This document shows positions 6,474 to 13,413 of a stretch of 39,868 bases of DNA, in pieces. Every line of letters starts with the position of its first letter. Position 1 is the stretch's first letter. Under the pieces are notes generated by a model. That model had not been told where the DNA came from and made no database searches. It worked only from the letters and a program-made list of their open reading frames with translations. This stretch comes from a virus, in the IMG/VR virus record IMGVR_UViG_3300037258_001207, positions 1 to 39,868 of that record, one strand, 5' to 3'. A program made the position numbers and the translations under genes.

Positions 6474-7588
6474 GCGCGAAGACCGGCATCGAGTGGACGG
6501 ATGCGACGTGGAATCCAATCCGCGGCTGCAGTCCGGTGTCGCCAGGCTGTAAGAACTGCTATGCCAGTAAGGTTGCGATGCGTTTCAGTGGGCCGGGGCA
6601 GCCCTACGAGGGCCTCGTGCGCATCAATGCTGCCGGCGAGCGCACGGATGAGTGGAATGGCGTGGTGCTGCCTGTAGAGAGGCATCTTCTCGATCCGCTT
6701 CGCTGGAAGCCTATTTTGAGAATCTGCGGGTTTTGCTATGGCGGCTGCGGCGAGGACGATCGCGATGGCGGAAGTTGCAAGTGCGAGAACCGGCCGCGCC
6801 GCATCTTCGTGAACTCTATGAGTGATCTTTTTCATGAGAACTTGCCGGATGAGGAAATCGATCGGGTTTTCGCGGTCATGGCGCTGCGCCCAGAGCATAC
6901 CTTTCAGGTGCTGACAAAGCGGCCCGAGCGGATGCTGCACTACTTTCAGCAGGTCGCCGAAGAAAAGGACATGCGGCGTTGGATTAACGCGGCGTATGAA
7001 ATTGTTCCCTACCTCTCGCCCTGCGCTGCGGGGATGATCGAGGACAGCGGTTACCCGTTGCCGAATGTGTGGCTCGGCATCTCGGTCGAAAATCAGAAGT
7101 ACGCGGACGAGCGCATTCCGTTGCTCTTGCGGACACCGGCCGCGGCGCGGTTCATATCTGCGGAGCCGCTGCTGGGCCCTGTCGATCTATCGATCGGGTT
7201 TCGCGTTCGCGAAGGCGTCAAGCAGGATGTGCTCTATGGGTCCGAAGGATTGCGCTGGGTCATCGCCGGCGGCGAGAGCGGGCCTGGAGCGCGGCCTATG
7301 CATCCGGATTGGGCGCGATCACTGCGGGATCAGTGTCAAGCGGCAGATGTTGCTTTCTTCTTCAAGCAGTGGGGGGAGTGGACGCCCGGGGAAAATGTCG
7401 AGCGTAGCAGCGGAGTAGTCGAGACGGCGACGTGGTTCGATGGTCGATGGATTTTCGAAAAGGAAAATCTGGCGTCGGATGAGGGTCACCGGGATGATGA
7501 ACCGGATCTCTACCGTATGGGCAAGAAAGCGGCCGGAGCGTGGCTCGACGGCCAGGAGTGGAAGCAGTTCCCGGAGGTGCCCGCATGA
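6470..7588 (+). CDS. Phage Gp37/Gp68 (DUF5131) family protein
   Basis: A 372-residue protein that clearly belongs to the Gp37/Gp68 (DUF5131) family. It has the opening GIEWTDATWNPIRGC, then SPVSPGCKNCYA (the three-cysteine motif), IFVNSMSDLFHENLPDE, FQVLTKRPERM, LPNVWLGISVENQ, RFISAEPLLGPVDL, WVIAGGESGPGARPM and FFFKQWGEW. The CxxxxxxCxxCYA motif resembles an iron-sulfur or radical-SAM-like site, but the reaction is not established. The family is common in tailed phages. An extra cysteine-rich insert (CGFCYGGCGEDD, then CKCEN) lies at about 85-105. The GTG start overlaps the previous stop. The three-Cys-motif partner protein TcmP, which often accompanies such genes, is not seen nearby. Confidence 0.9.
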   Translation: MSAKTGIEWTDATWNPIRGCSPVSPGCKNCYASKVAMRFSGPGQPYEGLVRINAAGERTDEWNGVVLPVERHLLDPLRWKPILRICGFCYGGCGEDDRDGGSCKCENRPRRIFVNSMSDLFHENLPDEEIDRVFAVMALRPEHTFQVLTKRPERMLHYFQQVAEEKDMRRWINAAYEIVPYLSPCAAGMIEDSGYPLPNVWLGISVENQKYADERIPLLLRTPAAARFISAEPLLGPVDLSIGFRVREGVKQDVLYGSEGLRWVIAGGESGPGARPMHPDWARSLRDQCQAADVAFFFKQWGEWTPGENVERSSGVVETATWFDGRWIFEKENLASDEGHRDDEPDLYRMGKKAAGAWLDGQEWKQFPEVPA

Positions 7589-7869
7589 CTCCAAAGCGCA
7601 TCCAGCGAAAGCGCACGAAGGGATGGAAGATGCCCGAAGGCGCGGTGTATGTGGGGCGCCCAACGAAATGGGGCAACCGGTACTCAATCGAGGAATATGG
7701 GCGAGATCGAGCAATCGCAAACTACCGTGGCGATGTAATTGGGATGCTGGTTATCGGCGTTGATTTCTCAGAGCTGCGCGGCAAGGACCTGGCCTGTTGG
7801 TGTCCACTCGATCAGCCATGCCATGCCGATGTTCTCCTCGAACTCGCGAACAGGGATGTACGCGCATGA
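7585..7869 (+). CDS. DUF4326 family phage protein
   Basis: A 94-residue protein with the full DUF4326 signature: MPEGAVYVGRPTKWGNRYSI near the N-terminus, and LRGKDLACWCPLDQPCHADV with LLELAN near the C-terminus. The conserved Cys-Trp-Cys and Cys-His residues suggest metal binding or an enzyme site. The biochemical role of the family is not known to me. The ATG at 7585 overlaps the end of the DUF5131 gene; upstream in-frame starts fall inside that gene. This gene and its neighbour commonly travel together in phage early regions. Confidence 0.85.
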   Translation: MTPKRIQRKRTKGWKMPEGAVYVGRPTKWGNRYSIEEYGRDRAIANYRGDVIGMLVIGVDFSELRGKDLACWCPLDQPCHADVLLELANRDVRA

Positions 7870-8087
7870 AGACATCGATCACGCGGGAAGGGTTGGAGCA
7901 GCTCCAATTGCTGAAGACGCGCAGCGACAAGCTCTGGGAAGCGATGGATCGCCTGATCGAAAAGACCAGGCCGCTGCTCGGGGATGACGATGACGATCCG
8001 AACGGCGCGAGCGCCGATCTCATTCTCAATTCGAATGACATGACCGTCGGCGAGTGGCTGAAACAAAACAAAATCGAGGTAAGGTGA
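7866..8087 (+). CDS. Small hypothetical protein
   Basis: A 73-residue protein with a helical N-terminal half (EGLEQLQLLKTRSDKLWEAM), an acidic loop (GDDDDDP) and a C-terminal motif MTVGEWLKQNKIEV. The start is the ATG overlapping the DUF4326 stop. Its stop overlaps the following ATG (TGATG). No family is recognised. Confidence 0.6.
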   Translation: MKTSITREGLEQLQLLKTRSDKLWEAMDRLIEKTRPLLGDDDDDPNGASADLILNSNDMTVGEWLKQNKIEVR

Positions 8088-8656
8088 TGGATCAATACAC
8101 CCGTTTGTTGGTCGAAAATATCCTGCGTCAACCGCTGGGCTTCGCATGGTCAGTGCAGGGACTTGGCATGATGCGTATGTATCTATCCGATCAGGTGCGC
8201 TTGCATATCTGGGATTCCTCGCTCAAGGTTCCGGGCGTCTCGGCGATTCACTCCCATCCTTGGGATCTGAAGAGCACGGTTGTCGCCGGCCGTTATAAGC
8301 AGCATCGCTTCATCGGCAGTTATGGCAGCGGCATTGTGCAGGAATTTCAGTGCGCGACGATTAAATGCGGCGATGAAGCATGCGTGACTGTTGATCCGGT
8401 GCCGGTGAGGCTTTACGAGCAGAATCTCGAAATTTACAGCGCCGGCCAGTCTTACGACCAAACGAAAGACGAGATTCACCTCTCAGTGCCTGAGGATGGC
8501 ACTGTCACCCTGGTAACGCGAACCTTTCATGCCGATCGCGATCATGCGGGCGTGTATTGGCGCGGCAAGGGCGGCTGGGTAGATGCCAAGCCGCGGCCGG
8601 CTACAAACGAAGAAGTCGTGGCCATCGCAACTCGTTCGCTTGAGGCTTGGTTCTGA
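8087..8656 (+). CDS. Cupin-like phage protein
   Basis: A 189-residue, beta-rich protein. The segment VRLHIWDSSLKVPGVSAIHS followed by HPWDLKSTVVAGRYKQHRF resembles the first metal-binding motif of a small-molecule-binding cupin fold (HSHPWD, then a glycine turn). EIHLSVPEDGTVTLVTRTFH near the C-terminus may provide the second strand pair and another histidine. This suggests a metal-dependent dioxygenase or binding protein, but the substrate is unknown. The ATG at 8087 is coupled to the previous stop; an in-frame ATG at 8054 would lie inside the upstream gene. Confidence 0.6.
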   Translation: MDQYTRLLVENILRQPLGFAWSVQGLGMMRMYLSDQVRLHIWDSSLKVPGVSAIHSHPWDLKSTVVAGRYKQHRFIGSYGSGIVQEFQCATIKCGDEACVTVDPVPVRLYEQNLEIYSAGQSYDQTKDEIHLSVPEDGTVTLVTRTFHADRDHAGVYWRGKGGWVDAKPRPATNEEVVAIATRSLEAWF

Positions 8657-8659
8657 TCG

Positions 8660-8923
8660 ATGGCGAAGAAGGGTTGGGACCTCACGAGCACGCATTCGCT
8701 GGAAGGCGCGGCGAAGTGGATTGGCGGCAACGCGAAAGCGGCCATCGTTCTTGTCGTTCGCCCGCAGGACGTGGCCGTGTGGACAGATCCTGCCCTGCAG
8801 CCGTTTGACGCTGTCAAGATGATTCGCGACGAGCTGCCCCAGCTGCTGCAGCACCTGATCAACATGCGGGCCGTGAAGTCAAAGCCGAAAACTGCAAATC
8901 CGGATGCAGAGGATCCCGAATGA
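8660..8923 (+). CDS. Small hypothetical protein
   Basis: An 87-residue protein beginning MAKKGWDLTSTHSLEGAAKW. A hydrophobic core strand (AAIVLVVRPQDVAVWTDP) is followed by a helix (KMIRDELPQLLQHLINM) and a polar tail. The pattern suggests a small alpha/beta fold. It begins 3 bases after the cupin-like gene and overlaps the HNH-like gene by 4 bases. No family is recognised. Confidence 0.6.
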   Translation: MAKKGWDLTSTHSLEGAAKWIGGNAKAAIVLVVRPQDVAVWTDPALQPFDAVKMIRDELPQLLQHLINMRAVKSKPKTANPDAEDPE

Positions 8924-9621
8924 GGCGATTTTGGAAGGCGGACGAGCTCGAGATCATCCGCGCTATGTATGCGCACGTGGCGACGAAGAAGTTAGCTGTC
9001 AAGCTCGGACGATCCGTTTCCTGCGTCTACCAGATGGCGTGGAAGATGGGCCTGCACAAGAGTGCGGCTTATCTGGCAAGCCCGGATGCCTGTCGTCTTC
9101 GCCGTGGCGTGCATGTTGGGAAGAAGACGCAATTCAAGCCAGGCCATGTCCCGGCGAACAAGGGGCTGCGCCGGCCAGGATGGTCGGCCGGACGGATGCG
9201 CGAGACGCAATTCAGGAAGGGCGAGCGCCGCGGAGTCGCCGCCAAGAATTGGTGCCCAATTGGAACGATCCGGGTCGACGGAGAAGGATTTCTCCGGATC
9301 AAAATCCGTGAAGGCGTAGCGGGCGAAGCCTACGGTTTCGGCAACACGAAAATTTGGCCATTACTGAATCGATATCTCTGGGAGCAGGCGTACGGTCCAA
9401 TCCCGCCCGGCCATGCTGTCGTCTTTAGAGATGGCGATCGCGCTCATTGCGTGATCGAGAATTTTGAGCTTATTTCCCGTCGCGAGCTGATGCTTCGCAA
9501 CACTGTTCATAATCTGCCCAAGGAGCTGGCAGAAGTCATCCAGCTGACCGGAGCTCTCAACCGCAAGCTGCGGAGGCTTGATGAAAAACAAAATGTCGGA
9601 TCTGCGCAACCATCTCTTTGA
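8920..9621 (+). CDS. HNH-signature phage protein with Myb/SANT-like N-terminus
   Basis: A 233-residue protein. Residues 1-50 resemble a small helix-turn-helix of the Myb/SANT sort (WKADELEIIRAMYAHVATKK, LAVKLGRSVSCVYQMAWKMG). A linker has the FKPGHVPANKG motif. The C-terminal part holds a degenerate HNH fold: LNRYLWEQAYGPIPPGHAVV, FRDGDRAHCVIENFELISRR, then ELMLRNTVHNLP. The usual HxxDG catalytic histidine is phenylalanine (VVFRDGD) and the usual leading HR is NR. Cleavage activity is therefore doubtful, although this variant is widespread in phages. Likely DNA-binding. The C-terminal 40 bases overlap the next gene. Confidence 0.75.
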   Translation: MRRFWKADELEIIRAMYAHVATKKLAVKLGRSVSCVYQMAWKMGLHKSAAYLASPDACRLRRGVHVGKKTQFKPGHVPANKGLRRPGWSAGRMRETQFRKGERRGVAAKNWCPIGTIRVDGEGFLRIKIREGVAGEAYGFGNTKIWPLLNRYLWEQAYGPIPPGHAVVFRDGDRAHCVIENFELISRRELMLRNTVHNLPKELAEVIQLTGALNRKLRRLDEKQNVGSAQPSL

Positions 9622-9838
9622 GACGCTCGAGGCATTGAAGGACCAGGAGCACCCGATGGAGATCGCCCGCGCGCATGCGGTCAGTCATGTTGCGCGCACC
9701 ATCATCGAATCAGCGAAGATGGAAATCCAGTTCTTGAAGCTTACCGAGCGTGATCCCGTCGGAAATTTCTTCGGTGATCCGCCTCGGGCCGAGCCCGCGA
9801 GATTGTTGACCGCGGAGCGGCCGACGAAGCTCGCATGA
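9581..9838 (+). CDS. Small conserved-type phage protein
   Basis: An 85-residue helical protein: MSDLRNHLFETLEALKD, then MEIARAHAVSHVARTIIESA and KMEIQFLKLTERDP. This resembles a frequent small phage protein found beside HNH-signature genes; I know no function. GGAGG at 9572-9576 favours the ATG at 9581. An in-frame TTG at 9578 and an ATG at 9593 are alternatives. It overlaps the HNH-like gene by 41 bases and the next gene by 4. Confidence 0.65.
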   Translation: MKNKMSDLRNHLFETLEALKDQEHPMEIARAHAVSHVARTIIESAKMEIQFLKLTERDPVGNFFGDPPRAEPARLLTAERPTKLA

Positions 9839-10149
9839 AGCGCGGCGGTGATGGGGCCAGGATGCGGCGAACGCCGGCGGCTGAGCAAAAGAAGATCTTC
9901 AATCCAGATTTGGGTGATCGCGCGCCTGAATCTGCCGCGAAGGTGTGCACCTTATGTGCGGCCGTCGGCGTTCTGCGCGTCGCAACGCGGCTTGTCGCGA
10001 AAAACCCGAGCGCGCGCTCGGATGCCGGCGTTCAAGCTCGCACAGCGAAAGGCGTGACGCCGATGTGCACACGCCATGCATCCGCGAACTGGCAACCATC
10101 TCCAAGCCTGGCGCCGATCACCGTCGCCGGCGAAGTACCTCGCGATTAA
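9835..10149 (+). CDS. Hypothetical protein with possible zinc site
   Basis: A 104-residue protein. VCTLCAAVGVLRV and MCTRHASANW provide CxxC and CxxH pairs that could bind zinc. The start overlaps the previous stop (ATGA). Another frame over the same region gives a serine/arginine-rich product that looks like a shadow. It ends 42 bases before the replication gene. Function is unknown. Confidence 0.5.
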   Translation: MKRGGDGARMRRTPAAEQKKIFNPDLGDRAPESAAKVCTLCAAVGVLRVATRLVAKNPSARSDAGVQARTAKGVTPMCTRHASANWQPSPSLAPITVAGEVPRD

Positions 10150-10191
10150 ATATCACTCATCGTTGCAAATAGAAGTTGGAAGGATCGGGCC

Positions 10192-11184
10192 GTGGGAACG
10201 ACTGAACAAATTGGGCTGCGCGATCGACGCAAGCCGGGACACTGCTGGCAGGATAACGAGCTCTACGACGCCTATCAGCCGGTCATCGGCTCCCTGCCGG
10301 TGCTGGTGTACGTTCAGGCTACGCGCCATTGCTACGGCTCTATGGCGAAGTTCAGTCTGCGAAGTATGGCCGAGAGCTCGGGAATCAGCAAGGACACGGT
10401 GCGCCGCGCGCTGCTGATCATGCAGGAGATCGGGATGCTGCGCGCATGCGGCGGAGCTCCGGGCCGCGCGGCCGAATATGAGCTCGTCGACCTCAAGGAC
10501 CTGGCCGCGCATCTCGGCGCGCAATACGACCGCAGGCGAGCATCGTATGTTTTCCCGGAAGCGATCGTGGCGGAGCTCCGGGCGAAGGTCGAAAAGGTGC
10601 TCGGCAAGACACAGGGCAAAACTGTCTCTGTGAGAGACAGTTCGCATTCTGTAAAACGCAAGGCAACTGTCTCTCAGAGAGACAGTTTGTTTGTGGAAAA
10701 GGCTGCGGAAAAGGCCGATCCGGGTGTCTCTCCGAGAGACGCAGCTGTCTCTCTGGGAGCCAAAACTGTCTCTCCGGAGGGACGCCCTTATATAAGCAAT
10801 ACTCAAAACAACAAAACAACCTCTCCCCTACCCCTCCCCGCAAGCGGGAAGGGGAAAGACACCGGGATTCCGAATCGCGATACCCAACTCCTCGAGGCGG
10901 CGCACGCCGTTTGCGCGGAGGTTGGCATCGCCGAACCACGCCGCGAGAAAGAGATTCGCAGGGCGATTGCGCTGTACTGCGATCGCGAGCGCATGTCTCC
11001 GGCCGAAGTGGCGGCGGCGATGATCGCGGCCTGGCGCGAATACCGCGAAGCGCGCGAGGACATGCGCTTTCCCTGGGGCGCGCGTAAATTTATTATCGGC
11101 GGCCACTGGGCGGATCCGCGTTCGTGGCCTCGTGATCGCTGGGAGCAGCCGCGCGGACCCGACGCGCGTGTTGGCATGCGATAG
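10192..11184 (+). CDS. Replication initiator, O-like, with internal origin
   Basis: A 330-residue protein from a GTG preceded by GGAAGG. Residues about 20-100 hold a winged helix-turn-helix: LPVLVYVQATRHCYGSMAKF, SLRSMAESSGISKDTVRRAL, then MLRACGGAPGRAAEYEL. Residues about 140-230 are a low-complexity linker (TVSVRDS, TVSQRDS, GVSPRD, AVSLGAK, TVSPEG). It is encoded by DNA iterons, as in lambda gpO where the origin lies within the initiator gene. The C-terminal 100 residues are helical and end around WGARKFIIGGHWADPRSW, a fit for helicase-loader or helicase contact. I infer that it binds its own iterons and starts theta replication. No separate helicase is visible. Confidence 0.75.
   Translation: MGTTEQIGLRDRRKPGHCWQDNELYDAYQPVIGSLPVLVYVQATRHCYGSMAKFSLRSMAESSGISKDTVRRALLIMQEIGMLRACGGAPGRAAEYELVDLKDLAAHLGAQYDRRRASYVFPEAIVAELRAKVEKVLGKTQGKTVSVRDSSHSVKRKATVSQRDSLFVEKAAEKADPGVSPRDAAVSLGAKTVSPEGRPYISNTQNNKTTSPLPLPASGKGKDTGIPNRDTQLLEAAHAVCAEVGIAEPRREKEIRRAIALYCDRERMSPAEVAAAMIAAWREYREAREDMRFPWGARKFIIGGHWADPRSWPRDRWEQPRGPDARVGMR
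10620..10786 (+). repeat. Five palindromic iterons: probable replication origin
   Basis: Two perfect palindromes AACTGTCTCT-3 nt-AGAGACAGTT lie at 10620-10642 and 10665-10687. A third, less complete copy (core GTCTCT-CCG-AGAGAC) is at 10722-10744. Two half-sites are at 10743-10752 (AGCTGTCTCT) and 10764-10773 (AACTGTCTCT). Spacings between starts are 45, 57, 21 and 21 bases, the last two close to two helical turns. They lie within the initiator gene and encode its linker. An AT-rich tract follows directly. Confidence 0.7.
10787..10822 (+). other. AT-rich tract after iterons, probable DNA unwinding element
   Basis: The tract tatataagcaatactc followed by aaaacaacaaaacaac is clearly AT-rich compared with the GC-rich surroundings and lies directly downstream of the last iteron. 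This order (iterons then AT-rich) matches the lambda-type origin. It is read in frame as an asparagine-rich linker (YISNTQNNK). Assignment as an unwinding element is inference. Confidence 0.5.
10831..10854 (+). repeat. REP-like GC-rich hairpin inside replication gene
   Basis: CCCCTCCCCGC (10831-10841) and GCGGGAAGGGG (10844-10854) form an 11-bp stem with one mismatch and an AA loop, preceded by ctctccccta. The overall shape resembles the dispersed REP-like repeats found between genes in many bacterial genomes. Here it sits inside a reading frame (linker SPLPLPASGKG). Confidence 0.5.
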
Positions 11185-11208
11185 ACCTTCGCAGATATTC
11201 TTTCGACT

Positions 11209-11223
11209 GAAAACGCTGTTTTC
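11209..11223 (+). promoter_or_regulatory. Small inverted repeat downstream of replication gene
   Basis: GAAAAC-GCT-GTTTTC is a perfect 6-bp inverted repeat with 3-base centre, 24 bases after the replication gene stop. It lies in a 208-base gap (11185-11392) with no gene. A T-run (GTTTTTTG) follows 10 bases later, too far for a standard terminator. An operator is possible. I see no convincing promoter. Confidence 0.3.
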
Positions 11224-11392
11224 CACTTGCACCGTTTTTTGTTCTGAATTAAGTTCGCAACTGTTCAGTAGACAATTTGATCCGCGGCGAGCGGCGCACC
11301 CGATTCGGGATTCACGGCGTAGGTTGTGAATAGCAAAGGCCGGGAAACCCGCCTCTTAACTCGCCCAGATTGAGACCTCCTCGCGAGCTGCT

Positions 11393-11839
11393 ATGGCTCG
11401 CAACCATCGACTGGCAAGCAAAGAGTTCCTCGTCTACACCGGGGATGAACACTCCGGGTGGAGGATCGTTCGTACAACGGGCTTCGTCAAGGGCGAGCGT
11501 CTCGTTGACGAAGGTAGGTTTGAGCGGTTATATGACGCTCTGAATGGCGAGCACATCGCCTATCGCATAAGCAGCGATCCGAACCTCAATCAGACGAGGG
11601 AGTCACGGTTCAGCAGTCCCGCTTTAACGAGGCGGGATGTAGAGGCGAATGCCGGTCTTTACGGCAAGTCGAAGACTGCAGGCATGAGCGAAGAGATGAG
11701 GCTTGTTCGATCGTGCCCACGAACCGGTAAAAGGCTTGCGACCGAAGATTTCATTGAACGCGCGATTGCGCGAGTCAAGGCTCATGGCGAATCTCCAGCT
11801 TATGGCGATGTGATTCGTCGCGCCCCCCCAACGCACTGA
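11393..11839 (+). CDS. Hypothetical protein
   Basis: A 148-residue basic protein (MARNHRLASKEFLVYTGDEH, then GWRIVRTTGFVKGERLVDEG). No ribosome-binding site stands out before the ATG, and the in-frame ATG at 11681 is an alternative. The C-terminal stretch EEMRLVRSCPRTGKRLATED loosely resembles the C-terminus of REP-associated tyrosine transposases, but the rest does not. I would not call it a transposase. A minus-strand reading over the same region looks like a shadow. Function is unknown. Confidence 0.5.
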   Translation: MARNHRLASKEFLVYTGDEHSGWRIVRTTGFVKGERLVDEGRFERLYDALNGEHIAYRISSDPNLNQTRESRFSSPALTRRDVEANAGLYGKSKTAGMSEEMRLVRSCPRTGKRLATEDFIERAIARVKAHGESPAYGDVIRRAPPTH

Positions 11840-11961
11840 ACAGGAAGACTGGAGATTGCATGCGTCTGAGTCATGCAGCATCGCCAAACGTTCTCAGCCT
11901 GCAGCCAAAAAACTGCTCACCATCCGAAAAGCGCACCACGCCAACGGGAGATTTTGCCGAT

Positions 11962-12399
11962 ATGCGAATTTTGATTGGCATTGCATCGCTTGTTCTGCTG
12001 AGCGCATTCACAGGATCGGGATTGGCGCTAAGGTACGGAATTCTTCCACATCGACCAGAGCATGTTCACACCAGTCTCTTCCTGGCCGCGGCGCCCCCGC
12101 TCGATCGAACGCAGGACGCGGTCAATGCGCGAACCGACGAGCGAATTCTCATTCTTGCGGAGCAGGAGCAGTCGGCGCGCGACGATCGGAAGCTTCTGCA
12201 TGAAGACATTTACAACCTCACCATGCAGGAAAAGAACCATTTCGATTCGCTGCATGAGCAGATCTCGATCGACGAGAGCTGGCTTCACGGATCGACGGCG
12301 TTCATCGGAATTGGATTGACGGTTTTGAACAGTATCGCGCTGTTCACGCAGCTCATCGATCGAAAGCGCCGGCATCGGCATATGGAGATCCCGCAATGA
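11962..12399 (+). CDS. Two-membrane-segment protein, possible lysis protein
   Basis: A 145-residue protein with an N-terminal hydrophobic helix (ILIGIASLVLLSAFTGSGLA), a charged coiled-coil-like centre (DERILILAEQEQSARDDRKL) and a C-terminal hydrophobic helix (FIGIGLTVLNSIALFTQLID). A basic tail RKRRHRH follows. GGGAG lies 12 bases before the ATG at 11962. Longer readings from 11860 lack the signal-like start. Its position before other small membrane genes and the packaging module suggests a holin or related lysis role, by position only. Confidence 0.6.
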   Translation: MRILIGIASLVLLSAFTGSGLALRYGILPHRPEHVHTSLFLAAAPPLDRTQDAVNARTDERILILAEQEQSARDDRKLLHEDIYNLTMQEKNHFDSLHEQISIDESWLHGSTAFIGIGLTVLNSIALFTQLIDRKRRHRHMEIPQ

Positions 12400-13070
12400 C
12401 GCTGGCACACAAATTCACGGTTGCCGTTTGCGTTGTGCTGCTTGGAATTCTTGTCTGGGCGGGATACGGATGGCTCAAAACGCATGATGAACTGACGAAG
12501 GCTTCTGTTTCAACAGCCGTGCAGCAGAAGGATATCGATGCGCTGAAGAGCGATGAGCAGCAAACCGCTGCGACGTTAAAGCAGCAGCTGCAGGTGCTCG
12601 AGGCGCAGAAGAGCACGCCGGCAACTCCTCAGCAGATTGTCATCGATGCGAGCAAGCTCGTTCCATCACTTCCTCAGCCATTGCAGGTAACAACGGCTCC
12701 GGTGAATCCGCAGCTGCCCGACGGTCCACAGAAGCAGCAGGTAATTATTCCTGCCGACGATATGAACGCGCTTCGGAATTACGGCGTTTCGTGCCAGGAG
12801 AATGCAGACAAGCTGAATGCCTGCACGAAGACGTCCGTTGATACGCAAAAGCAAGTCGCCGATCTGACGACGCAGCGCGATACATGGGAGAAAGCTGCCA
12901 AAGGAGGTTCGTTCTGGCATCGCCTCGGCGGTGGTCTCAAGCATTCCATCTGTGGAGCTGGCGCAGCTGGTGTCGGCATGGCCATGGCCGGATCGAACGG
13001 AGCGAAGACATCAGCGCTCGACGCGCTCGGCACACTCGGTTTTTGCGAGCTGCTCGTCTCGAGGAAATAG
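12396..13070 (+). CDS. Membrane-anchored coiled-coil protein, possible inner spanin
   Basis: A 224-residue protein with an N-terminal membrane helix (FTVAVCVVLLGILVWAGYGW) and a long polar coiled-coil (STAVQQKDIDALKSDEQQTA, LKQQLQVLEAQKS). A proline/glutamine linker is followed by a second coiled segment (QKQVADLTTQRDTWEKAAK). A glycine/alanine-rich C-terminus (GAGAAGVGMAMAGSNG) is less typical of spanins. One membrane anchor plus a periplasmic coiled coil fits an i-spanin (Rz-like) protein; no separate o-spanin lipoprotein is recognised. ATGA overlap with the previous gene. Confidence 0.55.
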   Translation: MTLAHKFTVAVCVVLLGILVWAGYGWLKTHDELTKASVSTAVQQKDIDALKSDEQQTAATLKQQLQVLEAQKSTPATPQQIVIDASKLVPSLPQPLQVTTAPVNPQLPDGPQKQQVIIPADDMNALRNYGVSCQENADKLNACTKTSVDTQKQVADLTTQRDTWEKAAKGGSFWHRLGGGLKHSICGAGAAGVGMAMAGSNGAKTSALDALGTLGFCELLVSRK

Positions 13071-13253
13071 ATGAAATTCTTTGACGCAATGAAGGCGTTG
13101 ATCGAAACGCTGAACCGTATCGAAGCTCAGCTTATCGCTGGCGCTCTCGGGCTCGGCGGAATGGTTCTTGTCATGATCCACCATGAGACGGCCGGCCAGA
13201 TGGCGATTACTGGCGCGTTCGCACTCTTGCAACATAAACCTCAACAGCAATAG
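13071..13253 (+). CDS. Small membrane protein, possible holin
   Basis: A 60-residue protein beginning directly after the previous stop. Hydrophobic segments (AQLIAGALGLGGMVLVMI and MAITGAFALL) are separated by a short polar turn (HHETAGQ). Two close membrane helices and a small size are compatible with a class II-like holin, but the sequence is not diagnostic. Confidence 0.55.
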   Translation: MKFFDAMKALIETLNRIEAQLIAGALGLGGMVLVMIHHETAGQMAITGAFALLQHKPQQQ

Positions 13254-13263
13254 GAGAGTCACT

Positions 13264-13404
13264 ATGCACACCGTCGTGATCGTTGTCGCAGTCTTGTTTG
13301 TCCTGGCCGTGATCGTTTTCGGCTATAAGAAAGTGGTTGCGTTCGTCAAAGCCGATGCGGCCAAGGCTGAGGCAAAAGCTAAGGCCGAGATCGACAAGCT
13401 TTAG
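13264..13404 (+). CDS. Small single-span membrane protein, 46 aa
   Basis: A 46-residue peptide with one hydrophobic helix (VVIVVAVLFVLAVIVFGY) and a basic/acidic lysine-alanine tail (KADAAKAEAKAKAEIDKL). It follows AGGAGAG, an excellent ribosome-binding site. The ATG at 13264 is preferred over an in-frame upstream start at 13183 within the neighbouring gene. Likely part of the same lysis or membrane module; no family is assigned. Confidence 0.6.
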   Translation: MHTVVIVVAVLFVLAVIVFGYKKVVAFVKADAAKAEAKAKAEIDKL

Positions 13405-13413
13405 GCATCCCCG

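Noticed and set aside
10620-10786. CRISPR-like repeats
   Set aside because: The repeated units are palindromic, unevenly spaced by 21 to 57 bases and coding in frame; spacing and context fit origin iterons, not a CRISPR array.
11393-11839. REP-associated transposase fragment
   Set aside because: Only a short C-terminal stretch (RTGKRLATEDF) looks similar; the catalytic His-x-His and Tyr motifs of that family are not seen.
11624-11887. Minus-strand frame of 87 codons overlapping the 11393 gene
   Set aside because: No ribosome-binding site, mixed low-information composition, and opposite to the general direction; the plus-strand reading is slightly better though not certain.
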